Positions 25,706 to 33,828 of a DNA stretch of 64,000 bases are shown in pieces (positions within the stretch are counted from its first letter, which is position 1; each line of letters begins with the position of its first letter). The position numbers and the translations under genes were made by a program. The notes below the pieces were generated by a model that had not been told where the DNA came from, did no database searches, and saw only the letters and a program-made list of their open reading frames with translations. The stretch comes from Sulfuricystis thermophila (GTDB lineage Bacteria > Pseudomonadota > Gammaproteobacteria > Burkholderiales > Rhodocyclaceae): assembly GCF_004323595.1 (NCBI RefSeq), contig NZ_AP019373.1, forward strand, positions 1,736,001-1,800,000, written 5' to 3'.

Positions 25706-26788
25706 TCAATCCTCGGCAGCGCCCAGACCCAACCACACCGCCTTGATCGCCGCCGCCCCCTTGACGGCAATCCGAGCCTCTCGAGGCAGCGACGTCGCGA
25801 TGCGCGTGACCTCGGCCGTCTCGGCGACCACCTCGACCGGCTCGGGACGAAAACCGCCATCGGTGGCGACGAACAGCCAGCTCTTGCCCTGATGGCGCAC
25901 CAGCGCCGCAACCGGTACTGCGATCGAGCCGGCCTGCCGCTCCTTCGCTAGCTGCGCCTCGACGAATTGAAAGGGCTTCACACAACCGGCGGGGTCGGCC
26001 AATTCGGCCCGGATCACCACGGATTGGCTTGCCATTTGCAGCTGGGGGGCGATGAGCTTCACCTGCGCTCTTTTGGCGCAGCCCGGCACCATGACCGTAT
26101 CCCCCGGCGCAATCCCCGCCGCCTGGGTGGCGCTGGCTTGGATTTCGAGCCACAGCGGCGCGATGCGGGCGAGTTTGACGAGCGGCATCTGGGCATCGAC
26201 GCGCTGGCCAGCTTGCACCGGGGCTTCGAGCACCACGCCAGCAAACGGCGCGCGCAACCATACCGTATCGCTGGTCGTGCCGGACTCATGCGCTGGCGGC
26301 AGATTCGCCAACCGCAAGGCCTGCCGGCGCTCATCGAGCCGGGCAAGCGCTTCCCGCTCCGCGGCACGGGTGGCCGACAGACGCGCCTGGCTGATGATGC
26401 CATCCTGAAACAACGCCTCGTCACGGCGGCGATTCTCCTCGGCAAGCGCCGCCTGGGTTTTTGACTCGACGAACGCCCGTTGCGCTTCGAGAAAAGCCGC
26501 GCCCTGCAAGCGCACCAACGGCTGACCTTTCGCGACCGGCTCGCCGTAGGCGACCGCGACTCTCGCCACCATGGCCGGCAAGGGTGCCGTCACCACCTCG
26601 ATTTGCCCGGGCGGAATCACCACCTGCGCCGGCAGGCGCAGCGTGCCAGCACGCTCCTTTTGACCCAGCGGCTGGACGACGATGCCCATCCGTGCCGCCT
26701 GCTCCGGCGTGATACGCACCAGGGCCTCTTCGGCTGCCTGGGCGACAGCGAACCACGACAGGGCAGCAAAGATCAACAACGAACGCAT
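25706..26788 (-). CDS. RND periplasmic adaptor (CzcB/CusB-like)
   Basis: 360 residues with a signal peptide (ending AVAQA). A barrel-sandwich/lipoyl region (VVTAPLPAMVARVAVAYGEPVAKGQPLVRL), a helical hairpin (AQRAFVESKTQAALAEENRRRDEALF) and a beta-barrel (WLRAPFAGVVLEAPVQAGQRV) occur in the order expected for membrane-fusion proteins. Lacks a His-rich metal-binding N-terminal extension. It bridges the pump and the outer-membrane channel. Confidence 0.9.
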   Translation of the reverse strand: MRSLLIFAALSWFAVAQAAEEALVRITPEQAARMGIVVQPLGQKERAGTLRLPAQVVIPPGQIEVVTAPLPAMVARVAVAYGEPVAKGQPLVRLQGAAFLEAQRAFVESKTQAALAEENRRRDEALFQDGIISQARLSATRAAEREALARLDERRQALRLANLPPAHESGTTSDTVWLRAPFAGVVLEAPVQAGQRVDAQMPLVKLARIAPLWLEIQASATQAAGIAPGDTVMVPGCAKRAQVKLIAPQLQMASQSVVIRAELADPAGCVKPFQFVEAQLAKERQAGSIAVPVAALVRHQGKSWLFVATDGGFRPEPVEVVAETAEVTRIATSLPREARIAVKGAAAIKAVWLGLGAAED

Positions 26789-27168
26789 GCGGCTGACTCC
26801 ATTTTCTTGAAACGACAGGCATTGACATCGAGCAGCACCCGATCGCCTTCCTTGACATCGACGCCCGGCGGCAGAGGAAAAGCCCGCCAGCGCAGATGCG
26901 AATTGCCGGTATAGCGGAGCAACACCAGAACCTCATCGCCATGGGCTGGCGGGCAGGTATCGGAGCGCCGCGCGATGAGCTCGGCCGTGCGGCCGATCTC
27001 GATGACAGTGGCGGGACGCTCGCCATCCTTGTGGCCATAGGGTAAGGCCGTGCAGCCGGCCAGCCAGGTCAGCAGCAACACGCCGCTCACACGCAAGAAG
27101 CTGCTTCGGAGGTTACGAGCGAAAGAAAATCGAAAAAAAGGACGCATGCGGATATTCGAGCGAATCAT
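26773..27168 (-). CDS. Small lipoprotein of metal efflux operon
   Basis: 131 residues. An N-terminal basic region and hydrophobic core end in lipobox LAGC (about residue 39). The mature part has no recognised domain; it contains RRSDTCPPAHGDEVLVLLRY and ends in CRFKKMESAACVRC, with four Cys that could bind metal. First gene of the efflux operon, overlapping the adaptor by 16 bp. The start is uncertain: the ATG at 27147 is an alternative. TTAAG direct repeats lie 46-61 bp upstream. Confidence 0.68.
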   Translation of the reverse strand: MIRSNIRMRPFFRFSFARNLRSSFLRVSGVLLLTWLAGCTALPYGHKDGERPATVIEIGRTAELIARRSDTCPPAHGDEVLVLLRYTGNSHLRWRAFPLPPGVDVKEGDRVLLDVNACRFKKMESAACVRC

Positions 27169-27213
27169 GAGCCAAAGGGATCGCCAGCGAGGAGCGCATG
27201 CTATGGAGTGAAA

Positions 27214-27229
27214 CTTAAAACAGTCTTAA
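27214..27229. promoter_or_regulatory. CTTAA-N6-CTTAA direct repeat upstream of RND operon
   Basis: Two CTTAA units at 27214 and 27225, 11 bp apart. Relative to the minus-strand operon they have the same orientation as the four-repeat array at 21016-21053. Probably an OmpR-family regulator site. Confidence 0.68.
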
Positions 27230-27359
27230 CAGGGCGTTGCAAAACTACTGCACTGGCCATCCTCGCTACGTTTTTCAACGACCCGTTTGTGCCGGAAAAA
27301 CGACGCAGGCTTTGTGCCCCCCGCTTGACCCGATCCCGGAAGAATACAGCCTCCGCCAC

Positions 27360-27397
27360 CGTGACGCGCCGAATCGAGTGGGGCGCGTCACGGGGTT
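27360..27397. terminator. Strong GC hairpin downstream of Gly/Met-rich gene
   Basis: Arms CCGTGACGCGCC and GGGGCGCGTCACGG enclose about 9 bases, just past the stop of the gene at 27404. There is no T-run on the minus strand, so termination would be weak or factor-assisted. Confidence 0.45.
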
Positions 27398-27403
27398 TAC
27401 CCG

Positions 27404-27751
27404 CTATTGGCCCTGACGGGTTTGAGTTTCCGTCTGGCTGCGGGTTTGCACTTGGCTACGTGTCTGGATCTGATCCTGCTGCTCGTTTTGGGTCCGAGTC
27501 TGCACCTGGTTGCGGCTCTGATCGGCCTGGCCCATCCCTTGGCCAGCTCCACCATTCTGATTGCGGATTTCATGCCGCTGCTGGTTCTCATACTGATTTT
27601 GGGCGGGCTGGCCGGAACGATTAATACCCGCCATACCACCCATGCCGCCACCCATGCCGCCACCCATGCCACCCCCGGGCCCGCGCGCGAAAGCGCTGGT
27701 CGCGACGGTGGTCGAAACGAGGACAATGGCAAGAAGATGCGAAGTTTTCAT
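27404..27751 (-). CDS. Secreted Gly/Met- then Gln/Asn-rich low-complexity protein
   Basis: 115 residues. The ATG at 27751 is used because AGGAG lies 7 bp upstream. A clear signal peptide ends TSAFA. The mature protein opens with repeated GGGMG units and continues as a polar Gln/Asn/Thr/Arg tail (for example QTRSQVQTRSQTETQTR). No domain is recognised. Four Met in the GGGMG tract might contact copper. It shares its Gly/Met motif with the next gene, and both lie divergently from a two-component system that may control them. Confidence 0.7.
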   Translation of the reverse strand: MKTSHLLAIVLVSTTVATSAFARGPGGGMGGGMGGGMGGMAGINRSGQPAQNQYENQQRHEIRNQNGGAGQGMGQADQSRNQVQTRTQNEQQDQIQTRSQVQTRSQTETQTRQGQ

Positions 27752-27780
27752 AGTCATACTCCTGTCTGTGATTAATCGGA

Positions 27781-28131
27781 TCACCGATGACGCCCCATGC
27801 CACCACGCCCCATCCCTCCGCCCGGACTCGTCGCCGGAAAGCGCGGCTCCCCGGTATCGATACCGCTGTCGATCCGGAGGGTCCGCCGACGAGCCTCGTA
27901 GCCGCTGCCATACGGCAACGACTCCGGCCTTAGCGTCGGATCCTCCGGACGAAGGTTCCGGTTCGCCGCATCATCTCGCTCCGCGATCATGCCTTTCCGC
28001 TGAGAAAGCGCATCACGCGGTAGTGATAGATTCAATGGCGCACGATTCTCTTCGCCCCCGGTAGGCATTTGCCCCCAAGCCGGCGCGACGAGCAAGAACG
28101 AGACCGTGAGAACGATGGAGGATGGAGTCAT
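27781..28131 (-). CDS. Secreted Arg/Pro-rich protein with Gly-Met tail, unknown
   Basis: 116 residues from the ATG at 28131, which gives a signal peptide (LTVSFLLVAPAWG). The mature part is polar and Arg/Pro-rich (LRPEDPTLRPESLPYGSGYEA) and ends in SPGGGMGRGGMGRHR, like the start of the neighbouring protein. No family recognised. A longer N-terminal reading (from 28230) would place the signal internally and was rejected. It lies 150 bp from the divergent response-regulator gene. Confidence 0.65.
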   Translation of the reverse strand: MTPSSIVLTVSFLLVAPAWGQMPTGGEENRAPLNLSLPRDALSQRKGMIAERDDAANRNLRPEDPTLRPESLPYGSGYEARRRTLRIDSGIDTGEPRFPATSPGGGMGRGGMGRHR

Positions 28132-28280
28132 GAGAGCGTCTTCTTCGGTAGCGGTATCTTCCCAATGCCTCGTAACAATGCCATGTTCGCTCGGCATCAG
28201 GCTGTTTCGGTTTGTTTCCGCGCGTTTCATGTCATTTCCGCAGCAACGTTTTCCGCTGTCGGCGCGCTACACTGGAAAAC

Positions 28281-29000
28281 ATGAACGGCATCAGGCAGAA
28301 CCACATTCTCGTCGTCGATGACGATCCTGCATTGCGAGAGCTGCTGAGCGATTACCTCACCACCCATGGCTTCATCGTGCAGGCGGTCGGGGATGGTGCA
28401 GCGATGCGAGCGGCGCTTGCCAACGGCATGCCCGATGCCATCGTGCTCGATCTGATGTTGCCCGGCGAGGATGGTCTCGCGCTGACGCGCAGCCTACGCG
28501 CACAATCCAACGTGCCGATCCTGATCCTTTCGGCACGAGGCGAGGAGATCGACCGTGTCATCGGTCTCGAGGTCGGTGCCGATGACTATCTCGCCAAACC
28601 CTTCGGGCCGCGAGAATTGCTCGCCAGGTTGCGCGCTCTGCTCAGGCGCGGCCAGGCCACCCGGGAAGCGACCGCCTTACCGACGGTAGAACATCGTTTC
28701 GGCCCTTTCGTCCTCGATCTCGCGGGTCGGCGATTGCTGCGCGGCAGCGCGGAAGTCCACCTCACCGGAGCGGAATTCGATCTGCTCGCCGCCTTCGTCA
28801 CGCGCCCAAACCGCGTGCTCTCACGTGACGTCCTGGTCGATCTCCTGAAAGGTTATGACCGCGATCCTTTCGATCGCAGCATCGACATTCGCGTCACGCG
28901 CTTGAGACGCAAGATCGAGCCCGACCCGGCCGCGCCGGTTTATATCCGCACCGTGCGTGGTGAAGGATACCTGTTCAACCCACGAGGGGGGTCTGCTTGA
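28281..29000 (+). CDS. OmpR-family response regulator
   Basis: 239 residues from the ATG at 28281. The receiver domain has ILVVDDDPALREL, the phospho-Asp in IVLDLMLPGEDG and Lys in DYLAKPFGPREL. The winged helix has LTGAEFDLLAAFVTRPNRVLSRDVL and RSIDIRVTRLRRKIEPDP. It is closest in pattern to OmpR of the EnvZ/OmpR kind. The paired kinase follows, but MITE copy B now lies at the junction and touches the stop codon. The two secreted-protein genes divergent from it are candidate targets. Confidence 0.92.
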   Translation: MNGIRQNHILVVDDDPALRELLSDYLTTHGFIVQAVGDGAAMRAALANGMPDAIVLDLMLPGEDGLALTRSLRAQSNVPILILSARGEEIDRVIGLEVGADDYLAKPFGPRELLARLRALLRRGQATREATALPTVEHRFGPFVLDLAGRRLLRGSAEVHLTGAEFDLLAAFVTRPNRVLSRDVLVDLLKGYDRDPFDRSIDIRVTRLRRKIEPDPAAPVYIRTVRGEGYLFNPRGGSA

Positions 29001-29209
29001 ACCCAGATTGTCCATTGGAACACGAGCGGGTATCGATGGCGAGGGCGAGCAGGTTTGCGTTCCCGCGACGAGCCAATAACCGTGTCTATTGGCGAGGAGC
29101 GGGGGCGCGAAGATGCCGCCCGCAGCCCGCTACCCGCCGTGTAGGGCGATGAAATGATCGTTTCGCCTGCTCATCGCGCATCAGCCCGGTCTAATGGACA
29201 ATCTGGGTT
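29000..29209. mobile_element. 210-bp MITE-like element, copy B
   Basis: Same 17-bp inverted ends and length as copies A, C and D. It begins at the last base of the response-regulator stop codon and ends inside the reading frame of the downstream kinase. An inner hairpin (GCCAATA ... TATTGGC) is conserved between copies. Confidence 0.9.
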
Positions 29210-30518
29210 GCACGCTCCTACCCTCGCCCGGCAAAACACCTGGCTGTTGGCGATGACCTTTATGCTGGTGGAGGTTTTTGTGACAGCATTGCTGGGTTTT
29301 TTTTTGATGTTGCCCATGGCGCGCCGCGCCGCGGATGACCTGGCCGGCCTGATGATTCTCTCGGCCCAGACCTGGGTGGAATTGCCACCGCAAACACGTC
29401 CCGCGTTCGAGCGCGAGCTGTTGGCGAATCATCAACTGGCATTGCGCGACACGCCGGCGGGCAAGGGACGCGACGAATGGCATCCACCATTTTTCTATTT
29501 GCTCGAAGATGCGCTGGGCAGACGACTGGGACATCCCCTCCACCTGGCAAGCGAAACGACGGCCGCTGGCATCTGGTACTGGGCCGATCTGCCTGCCGGG
29601 GAAGGTTTCCTCGCCGTGGGTCTGCCGCGTGCGCGGATCGCGACTCAGCCTCTGCCAGCCTTGATGCTAGCAATCGGCGGCAGTTTCATGATGGCCATCG
29701 CAATCGCCGTTTGGCTCGCCCGACGCGTCACGGCTCCCCTCTCGCGTCTGGACGAGGCAGCGGCACGCATCGGTCATGGCGAGCGACCCGAGCTTTTACC
29801 GGAAACCGGTCCGCGCGAGCTGGCCGCACTTGCCCGCCGTTTCAATGCGATGGCGCTCCAAGTGCGCGACCTGCTGAGTGCCCGCACGACGCTCTTGGCC
29901 GGAGTTTCCCACGATTTGCGCACACCGCTCGCACGCATGCGCCTGGCACTCGAAATGCTGAAGAGCAACCCTTCCGCAGCCTTGATCGCCCGTATCGACA
30001 ACGACATCGAGGAAATGAATGCCTTGATTACGACACTACTCGATCTGGCACGAGGCCTGGAAAGCGAAACGCCGGTGGATACCCATCTTGCCGAGATGCT
30101 CGCCGAGCTCGCCGAAAACTACCGGACATTTGGCCGCTCGCTGACAATTCGCTGTCCGCAAGGCATCCATTGCACGCTGCCACGCCGCTCGCTCATCCGA
30201 GCCATAGGCAATCTACTGCAAAACGCCATACGTTACGCACCAGACGGCGAGATCGAGCTGGTATGTGAGAAGGAAGGAGAAAATTGGCGGATCGGGGTGC
30301 TCGACCGTGGCCCGGGCATCCCGGCCGAGCGAATCGCTACGATGTTCGAGCCGTTCCAGCGACTGGACGATTCCCGTAGTCCCCAGACGGGTGGTGCCGG
30401 GCTCGGTCTCGCCATCGTGCGCGAGCTGGCAAAAGCCAATGGCTGGCAGGTGCGGCTGGAAAACAGGAAGGACGGTGGGCTGGCGGTATGGATCGAATCG
30501 ACGCGAGCCGTGATCTGA
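29154..30518 (+). CDS. Sensor histidine kinase (EnvZ-like), 5' end inside MITE
   Basis: Up to 454 residues. Helix 1 (WLLAMTFMLVEVFVTALLGFFLML), a periplasmic domain, helix 2 (LMLAIGGSFMMAIAIAVWL), HAMP, H-box GVSHDLRTPLARM, N-box IRAIGNLLQNAIRYAP, and G-boxes DRGPGIP and GGAGLGLAIV are all present. The first 18 residues from the ATG at 29154 are encoded by MITE copy B, so the native start was lost or altered. The ATG at 29253 would start within helix 1 and is an alternative. Partner of the upstream OmpR-type regulator. Confidence 0.8.
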   Translation: MIVSPAHRASARSNGQSGLHAPTLARQNTWLLAMTFMLVEVFVTALLGFFLMLPMARRAADDLAGLMILSAQTWVELPPQTRPAFERELLANHQLALRDTPAGKGRDEWHPPFFYLLEDALGRRLGHPLHLASETTAAGIWYWADLPAGEGFLAVGLPRARIATQPLPALMLAIGGSFMMAIAIAVWLARRVTAPLSRLDEAAARIGHGERPELLPETGPRELAALARRFNAMALQVRDLLSARTTLLAGVSHDLRTPLARMRLALEMLKSNPSAALIARIDNDIEEMNALITTLLDLARGLESETPVDTHLAEMLAELAENYRTFGRSLTIRCPQGIHCTLPRRSLIRAIGNLLQNAIRYAPDGEIELVCEKEGENWRIGVLDRGPGIPAERIATMFEPFQRLDDSRSPQTGGAGLGLAIVRELAKANGWQVRLENRKDGGLAVWIESTRAVI

Positions 30519-30525
30519 ATCCTTC

Positions 30526-30542
30526 TGCGACATTTTGTCGCA
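30526..30542 (+). promoter_or_regulatory. RegA/RegR/PrrA-like box of nosL promoter
   Basis: TGCGACATTTTGTCGCA is a perfect inverted repeat. Its inner 15 bases fit the published RegR consensus GNGRCRTTNNGNCGC at every position. The -10 TATATT (30565-30570) is centred 33.5 bp downstream, as in the two TonB-receptor promoters. No good FNR box is seen 40 bp further upstream. Confidence 0.78.
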
Positions 30543-30603
30543 TCCCGTTCATTGCAGAACCGCTTATATTGCATTGCATGATCAACTCTGAAGGAGAAGC
30601 CTC

Positions 30604-31233
30604 ATGGATCGTCGCGAAGCGCTCAAATTGACCCTGCTCGCCGGCGCCGGCATCGCTGCGGGCGGGCAGTCCGCCCACGCCGCCGTCTGCGAAGGCGATG
30701 GCACCCCGATGCAGTTCATCCCGAAAAAACCGGCCGACCCGCAGCCGAACGTCAATGACATCGAGAAATACCCGAAATGCCCCTACTGCGGCATGGATCG
30801 CAAGCAGTTCCACCATTCGCGCATGCTGATCCAGTATTCTGACGACCTTCCCGATGGCACCTGTTCGCTGCACTGCGCGGCGATTTCGCTCTCGCTCAAC
30901 ATCGACCGCGAACCAAAAGCGATCTGGGTGGGCGACAATGCCGCAGCGGGCGAGCCCAAGCCGCTGGTCGACGTGGATAAAGCCACTTTCCTCGTCGGCA
31001 GCAAGATTCCCGGCGTGATGACCGCCCGCAGCAAGGTCGCCTATGGTACGGAGGAAGCGGCCAAGGCCGCCCAGGCAGCCAATGGCGGCGAACTCGTCAA
31101 GTTCGACGATGCGCTGCTCGCCGCCTATACCGACATGGCCAAGGATGTCTCCCGCATCCGCAAGATGCGCGCCGAGCGCCGCAAGAAGATGATGGAGCAG
31201 CAGGCGGGCGCAGCGATGGAGCACAAGCACTGA
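30604..31233 (+). CDS. nosL: NosL-family copper protein with Tat-like signal
   Basis: 209 residues. The N-terminus MDRREALKLTLLAGAGIAAG has twin Arg and no lipobox, so export is probably by Tat. The NosL motif is CPYCGM (Cys59, Cys62, Met64), with a second cluster CSLHC (Cys87, His90, Cys91). The C-terminus is Lys/Arg/Met-rich and ends MEHKH. NosL proteins carry Cu(I) to N2O reductase. The RegA-like box 62 bp upstream suggests redox control. The stop shares a base with the ATG of the second NosL. Confidence 0.88.
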   Translation: MDRREALKLTLLAGAGIAAGGQSAHAAVCEGDGTPMQFIPKKPADPQPNVNDIEKYPKCPYCGMDRKQFHHSRMLIQYSDDLPDGTCSLHCAAISLSLNIDREPKAIWVGDNAAAGEPKPLVDVDKATFLVGSKIPGVMTARSKVAYGTEEAAKAAQAANGGELVKFDDALLAAYTDMAKDVSRIRKMRAERRKKMMEQQAGAAMEHKH

Positions 31234-31757
31234 TGCCCTCGCGCCGACACTTCCTGTTCGGCGCTTGCGCTTGCCTCTGGGCGGCGGCGAGTGCCGCCCA
31301 GACGCCGCCATCGTTCGCCAAACCGCCGCTGCCTTTCGACCGCTTGCCCAAGCCGGGGCCGAAGGACCTCTGCCCGGTCTGCGGCATGCTGGTCTCGAAA
31401 TACCCGCATTGGGTAGCGACCATCGTTTATAAGGATGGTCATGCACATTTCTTCGACGGCGCGAAGGACATGTTCAAGTTCTGGTTCGATCCGCCGAAAT
31501 ACGCGCCCAATCATGCGCGCGAGATGATCGCGCAGATGGCCGTCACCGATTATTACAACCTGCAGTCGATCGACGCCAAGACCGCTTTCTATGTGATCGG
31601 CTCGGACGTGCTCGGCCCGATGGGCCACGAGTTCGTGCCGCTCGCCAGCCAGGCGGATGCCGAGGAATTCCTGAAAGAGCACAAGGGCAAACGGATCCTG
31701 CGTTTCGAGCAGGTGACGAAGGATCTGCCGTTCAAACTGGACGACGGGAAGTTTTAG
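31233..31757 (+). CDS. nosL: Second NosL-family protein with Tat-like signal
   Basis: 174 residues. SRRHFLFGACACLWAAAS is a Tat-like leader. The copper motif is CPVCGM (Cys47, Cys50, Met52), followed by the NosL fold (WVATIVYKDGHAHFFDGAKDMFKFWFDP and AFYVIGSDVLGPMGHEFVPL). It is more typical of NosL than the upstream copy. A tandem pair suggests two chaperones with different partners or a heterodimer. No nosZ is in the window. The stop codon is the boundary of MITE copy C. Confidence 0.9.
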   Translation: MPSRRHFLFGACACLWAAASAAQTPPSFAKPPLPFDRLPKPGPKDLCPVCGMLVSKYPHWVATIVYKDGHAHFFDGAKDMFKFWFDPPKYAPNHAREMIAQMAVTDYYNLQSIDAKTAFYVIGSDVLGPMGHEFVPLASQADAEEFLKEHKGKRILRFEQVTKDLPFKLDDGKF

Positions 31758-31965
31758 CCCAGATTGTCCATTGGAACACGAGCGGGTATCGATGGCGAGG
31801 GCGAGCAGGTTTGCGTCCCCGCGACGAGCCAATAACCGTGTCTATTGGCAAGGAGCGGGGGCGCGAAGATGCCGCCCGCAGCCCGATACCCGCCGTGTAG
31901 GGCGATGAAATGATCGTTTCGCCTGCTCATGACGCATTAGCCCGGTCTAATGGACAATCTGGGTT
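31756..31965. mobile_element. 210-bp MITE-like element, copy C
   Basis: Same ends and length as the other copies; the outer AA is AG on the left. It lies between two convergent genes: it starts at the nosL stop codon, and the opposite gene reads into its right end. Confidence 0.9.
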
Positions 31966-32593
31966 TAGGTCTCATCAGCCGCAGGGCGGCCTCGCGCGAG
32001 AGCGCCTGCGCCGTTTGCTCCATCGTCTCGTAAAGCCCCGCCAGCACGCGCCGGCGCAATGGCGTCAGCAGTGCCGGCATGCGCACCGATTCGCCGAGGA
32101 TACGGGTCTCTTGGGCATACGAGATCATCAACTCGAAGAGCAGCCGCTCGAAGGTCTCGCCCGGAAACACCTCGGTGAGCATTGCGCGCAAGGAGCGTCC
32201 TTTCGTCCAGGCCGCGCAGATCTGCCGGACGGCCTCAAAAAGACGGCGAATGCGCGCCGCACGCACTGGATCGATCCGTTCATAGGGAATCGGAATCTCC
32301 AGCGGCCCGCGTGCGGTGGTGAGGAAATCACGGTCGATCGCGGCGGCCACCCGTAACAGGCGCTCCACCTCGGCAGCATCGATCGCTTGCCGACGCGCCG
32401 CCGCTTGCGCTGCGCTGTGGATCACCTCGGCATCCTTGCGTACTTCCTTGGCGACATTGCTCGCCAGCAGACGATCCAGCCACGGCAGCGCCGCCGGTAA
32501 CGGCAAACGGGCGCTGATGGCCGCCGTGGTGCGCCGGCTGTAGGTCTCGAGCAGCCGCCGGTTCAGCTCGACGAGCAGTCTCGCCTTCTGCAT
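31937..32593 (-). CDS. Unknown helical protein, C-terminus runs into MITE
   Basis: I do not recognise the family. 218 residues, almost all predicted alpha-helical, rich in Ala/Arg/Leu, soluble, no signal peptide and no Cys/His cluster. Notable segments are RKDAEVIHSAAQAAARRQAIDAAEVERLLRVAAAIDRDFL and FPGETFERLLFELMISYAQETRILGESVRMP (cited in part). The last ten or so residues (RLSIRPG end) are encoded by MITE copy C, so the native C-terminus has been replaced. The start lies 7 bp from palindromic repeat copy 3. Confidence 0.65.
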   Translation of the reverse strand: MQKARLLVELNRRLLETYSRRTTAAISARLPLPAALPWLDRLLASNVAKEVRKDAEVIHSAAQAAARRQAIDAAEVERLLRVAAAIDRDFLTTARGPLEIPIPYERIDPVRAARIRRLFEAVRQICAAWTKGRSLRAMLTEVFPGETFERLLFELMISYAQETRILGESVRMPALLTPLRRRVLAGLYETMEQTAQALSREAALRLMRPKPRLSIRPG

Positions 32594-32600
32594 TACGCCC

Positions 32601-32677
32601 AGAGCTTGTGAAAAAATTCGGCGCGAGCACCGCCCGACCCCAAGATGGCAAGCGCAGCAGAATTCTTCACAAGCGCT
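32601..32677. repeat. Palindromic repeat family, short form (copy 3)
   Basis: 77 bp, AGAGCTTGTGAAAAAATTCG at one end and AATTCTTCACAAGCGCT at the other; nearly the reverse complement of copy 2. Its last base is the first base of the methyltransferase stop codon. Confidence 0.88.
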
Positions 32678-33426
32678 TAGAGCGGTTTCTGCGCCCGGTG
32701 TACGCCGATCATGCCGGCCAGCAGGCTCTTATGGACGACATTGACCATGCCGTGCGCGCGCAGCAGGTCGGAGAACTCCTCCGGCGAATAGAAGTTGTCG
32801 AGCGCGTCGATGAAGTATTTGCGGCAGTTGAGCGCCGGCTCACCACTGCGGAACAGCGCCGCGGTGAAATTCAGGCAGAAGCGCAGATAGCCGAAATACA
32901 GCTTCGCCACGCGAGGATGCGGCGGACGCAGCATGTCGCAGTGATGGAAATGCCCGCCCGGTTTGAGCACACGACGCACTTCATCGAATACCTCATCGAG
33001 CCGCAGATGACGCGACGCCCATTGCAGCGTGACGATGTCGAAATGGTTGTCCGGATACGGCAGCTTGTGCACGTCGCCGATCGTCGCGCGGATCACCATG
33101 CCGCGCTCCTGGGCGCGCTGGCGGCCGACCGTCTGCATCGCCACATTGCGGTCGATCGCAAACACTTCGAGGGTCGGCTCGCGCTTCAGCAGCGCAATGC
33201 CGACGGCATTGGTACCGGCGCAGATGTCGAGCGCGTGCATCCCGGGCTTTGTCTCCACCAGGTCCATGTGATGGCGCAGGAACCAGTTCCACAGCCCGAG
33301 GCTGGCGACCTGGTTGGCACTGTCGTAATAACTGGCGACATCGGTGAACACGGGATCGAGGTCGTTCTGCCAGTAATGGCTGAACAGTTGCTTGCGCTTG
33401 ACCTCTTTCGAGAGGGGAGCATCCAT
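32677..33426 (-). CDS. SAM-dependent methyltransferase (UbiE/MenG-like)
   Basis: 249 residues from the ATG at 33426. The class I methyltransferase fold is shown by MHALDICAGTNAVGIAL (motif I, glycine-poor variant), EVFAIDRN, IRATIGDVHKLPYPDNHFDIVTLQW and EVRRVLKPGGHFHHCDML. The N-terminal SYYDSANQVASLGLWNWF resembles the UbiE/MenG opening, so a quinone methylation role is possible. Repeat copies border both ends of the gene (copy 3 at the stop, copy 4 upstream). Confidence 0.82.
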   Translation of the reverse strand: MDAPLSKEVKRKQLFSHYWQNDLDPVFTDVASYYDSANQVASLGLWNWFLRHHMDLVETKPGMHALDICAGTNAVGIALLKREPTLEVFAIDRNVAMQTVGRQRAQERGMVIRATIGDVHKLPYPDNHFDIVTLQWASRHLRLDEVFDEVRRVLKPGGHFHHCDMLRPPHPRVAKLYFGYLRFCLNFTAALFRSGEPALNCRKYFIDALDNFYSPEEFSDLLRAHGMVNVVHKSLLAGMIGVHRAQKPL

Positions 33427-33436
33427 GCGAATCCTC

Positions 33437-33486
33437 AGGGGCTGTGGAAAAATTCGTCGCGAGCGCAGCAGAAGTTTCACAGCCTC

Positions 33487-33487
<1 letters not shown>
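33437..33487. repeat. Palindromic repeat family, minimal form (copy 4)
   Basis: 51 bp with ends AGGGGCTGTGGAAAAATTCG and AAGTTTCACAGCCTCT; it retains the CGTCGCGAGC shoulder of the family but has a shortened core. It overlaps the P-II stop codon by one base. Confidence 0.72.

Positions 33488-33828
<341 letters not shown>

Noticed and set aside
30489-30502. FNR-like box 40 bp before the nosL RegA-like box
   Set aside because: TGGATCGAATCGAC has several mismatches and lies in the kinase coding end, so it was not called.
32928-32945. TGTCGCA in the methyltransferase gene as a regulatory half site
   Set aside because: It is internal to a coding sequence and has no paired half.
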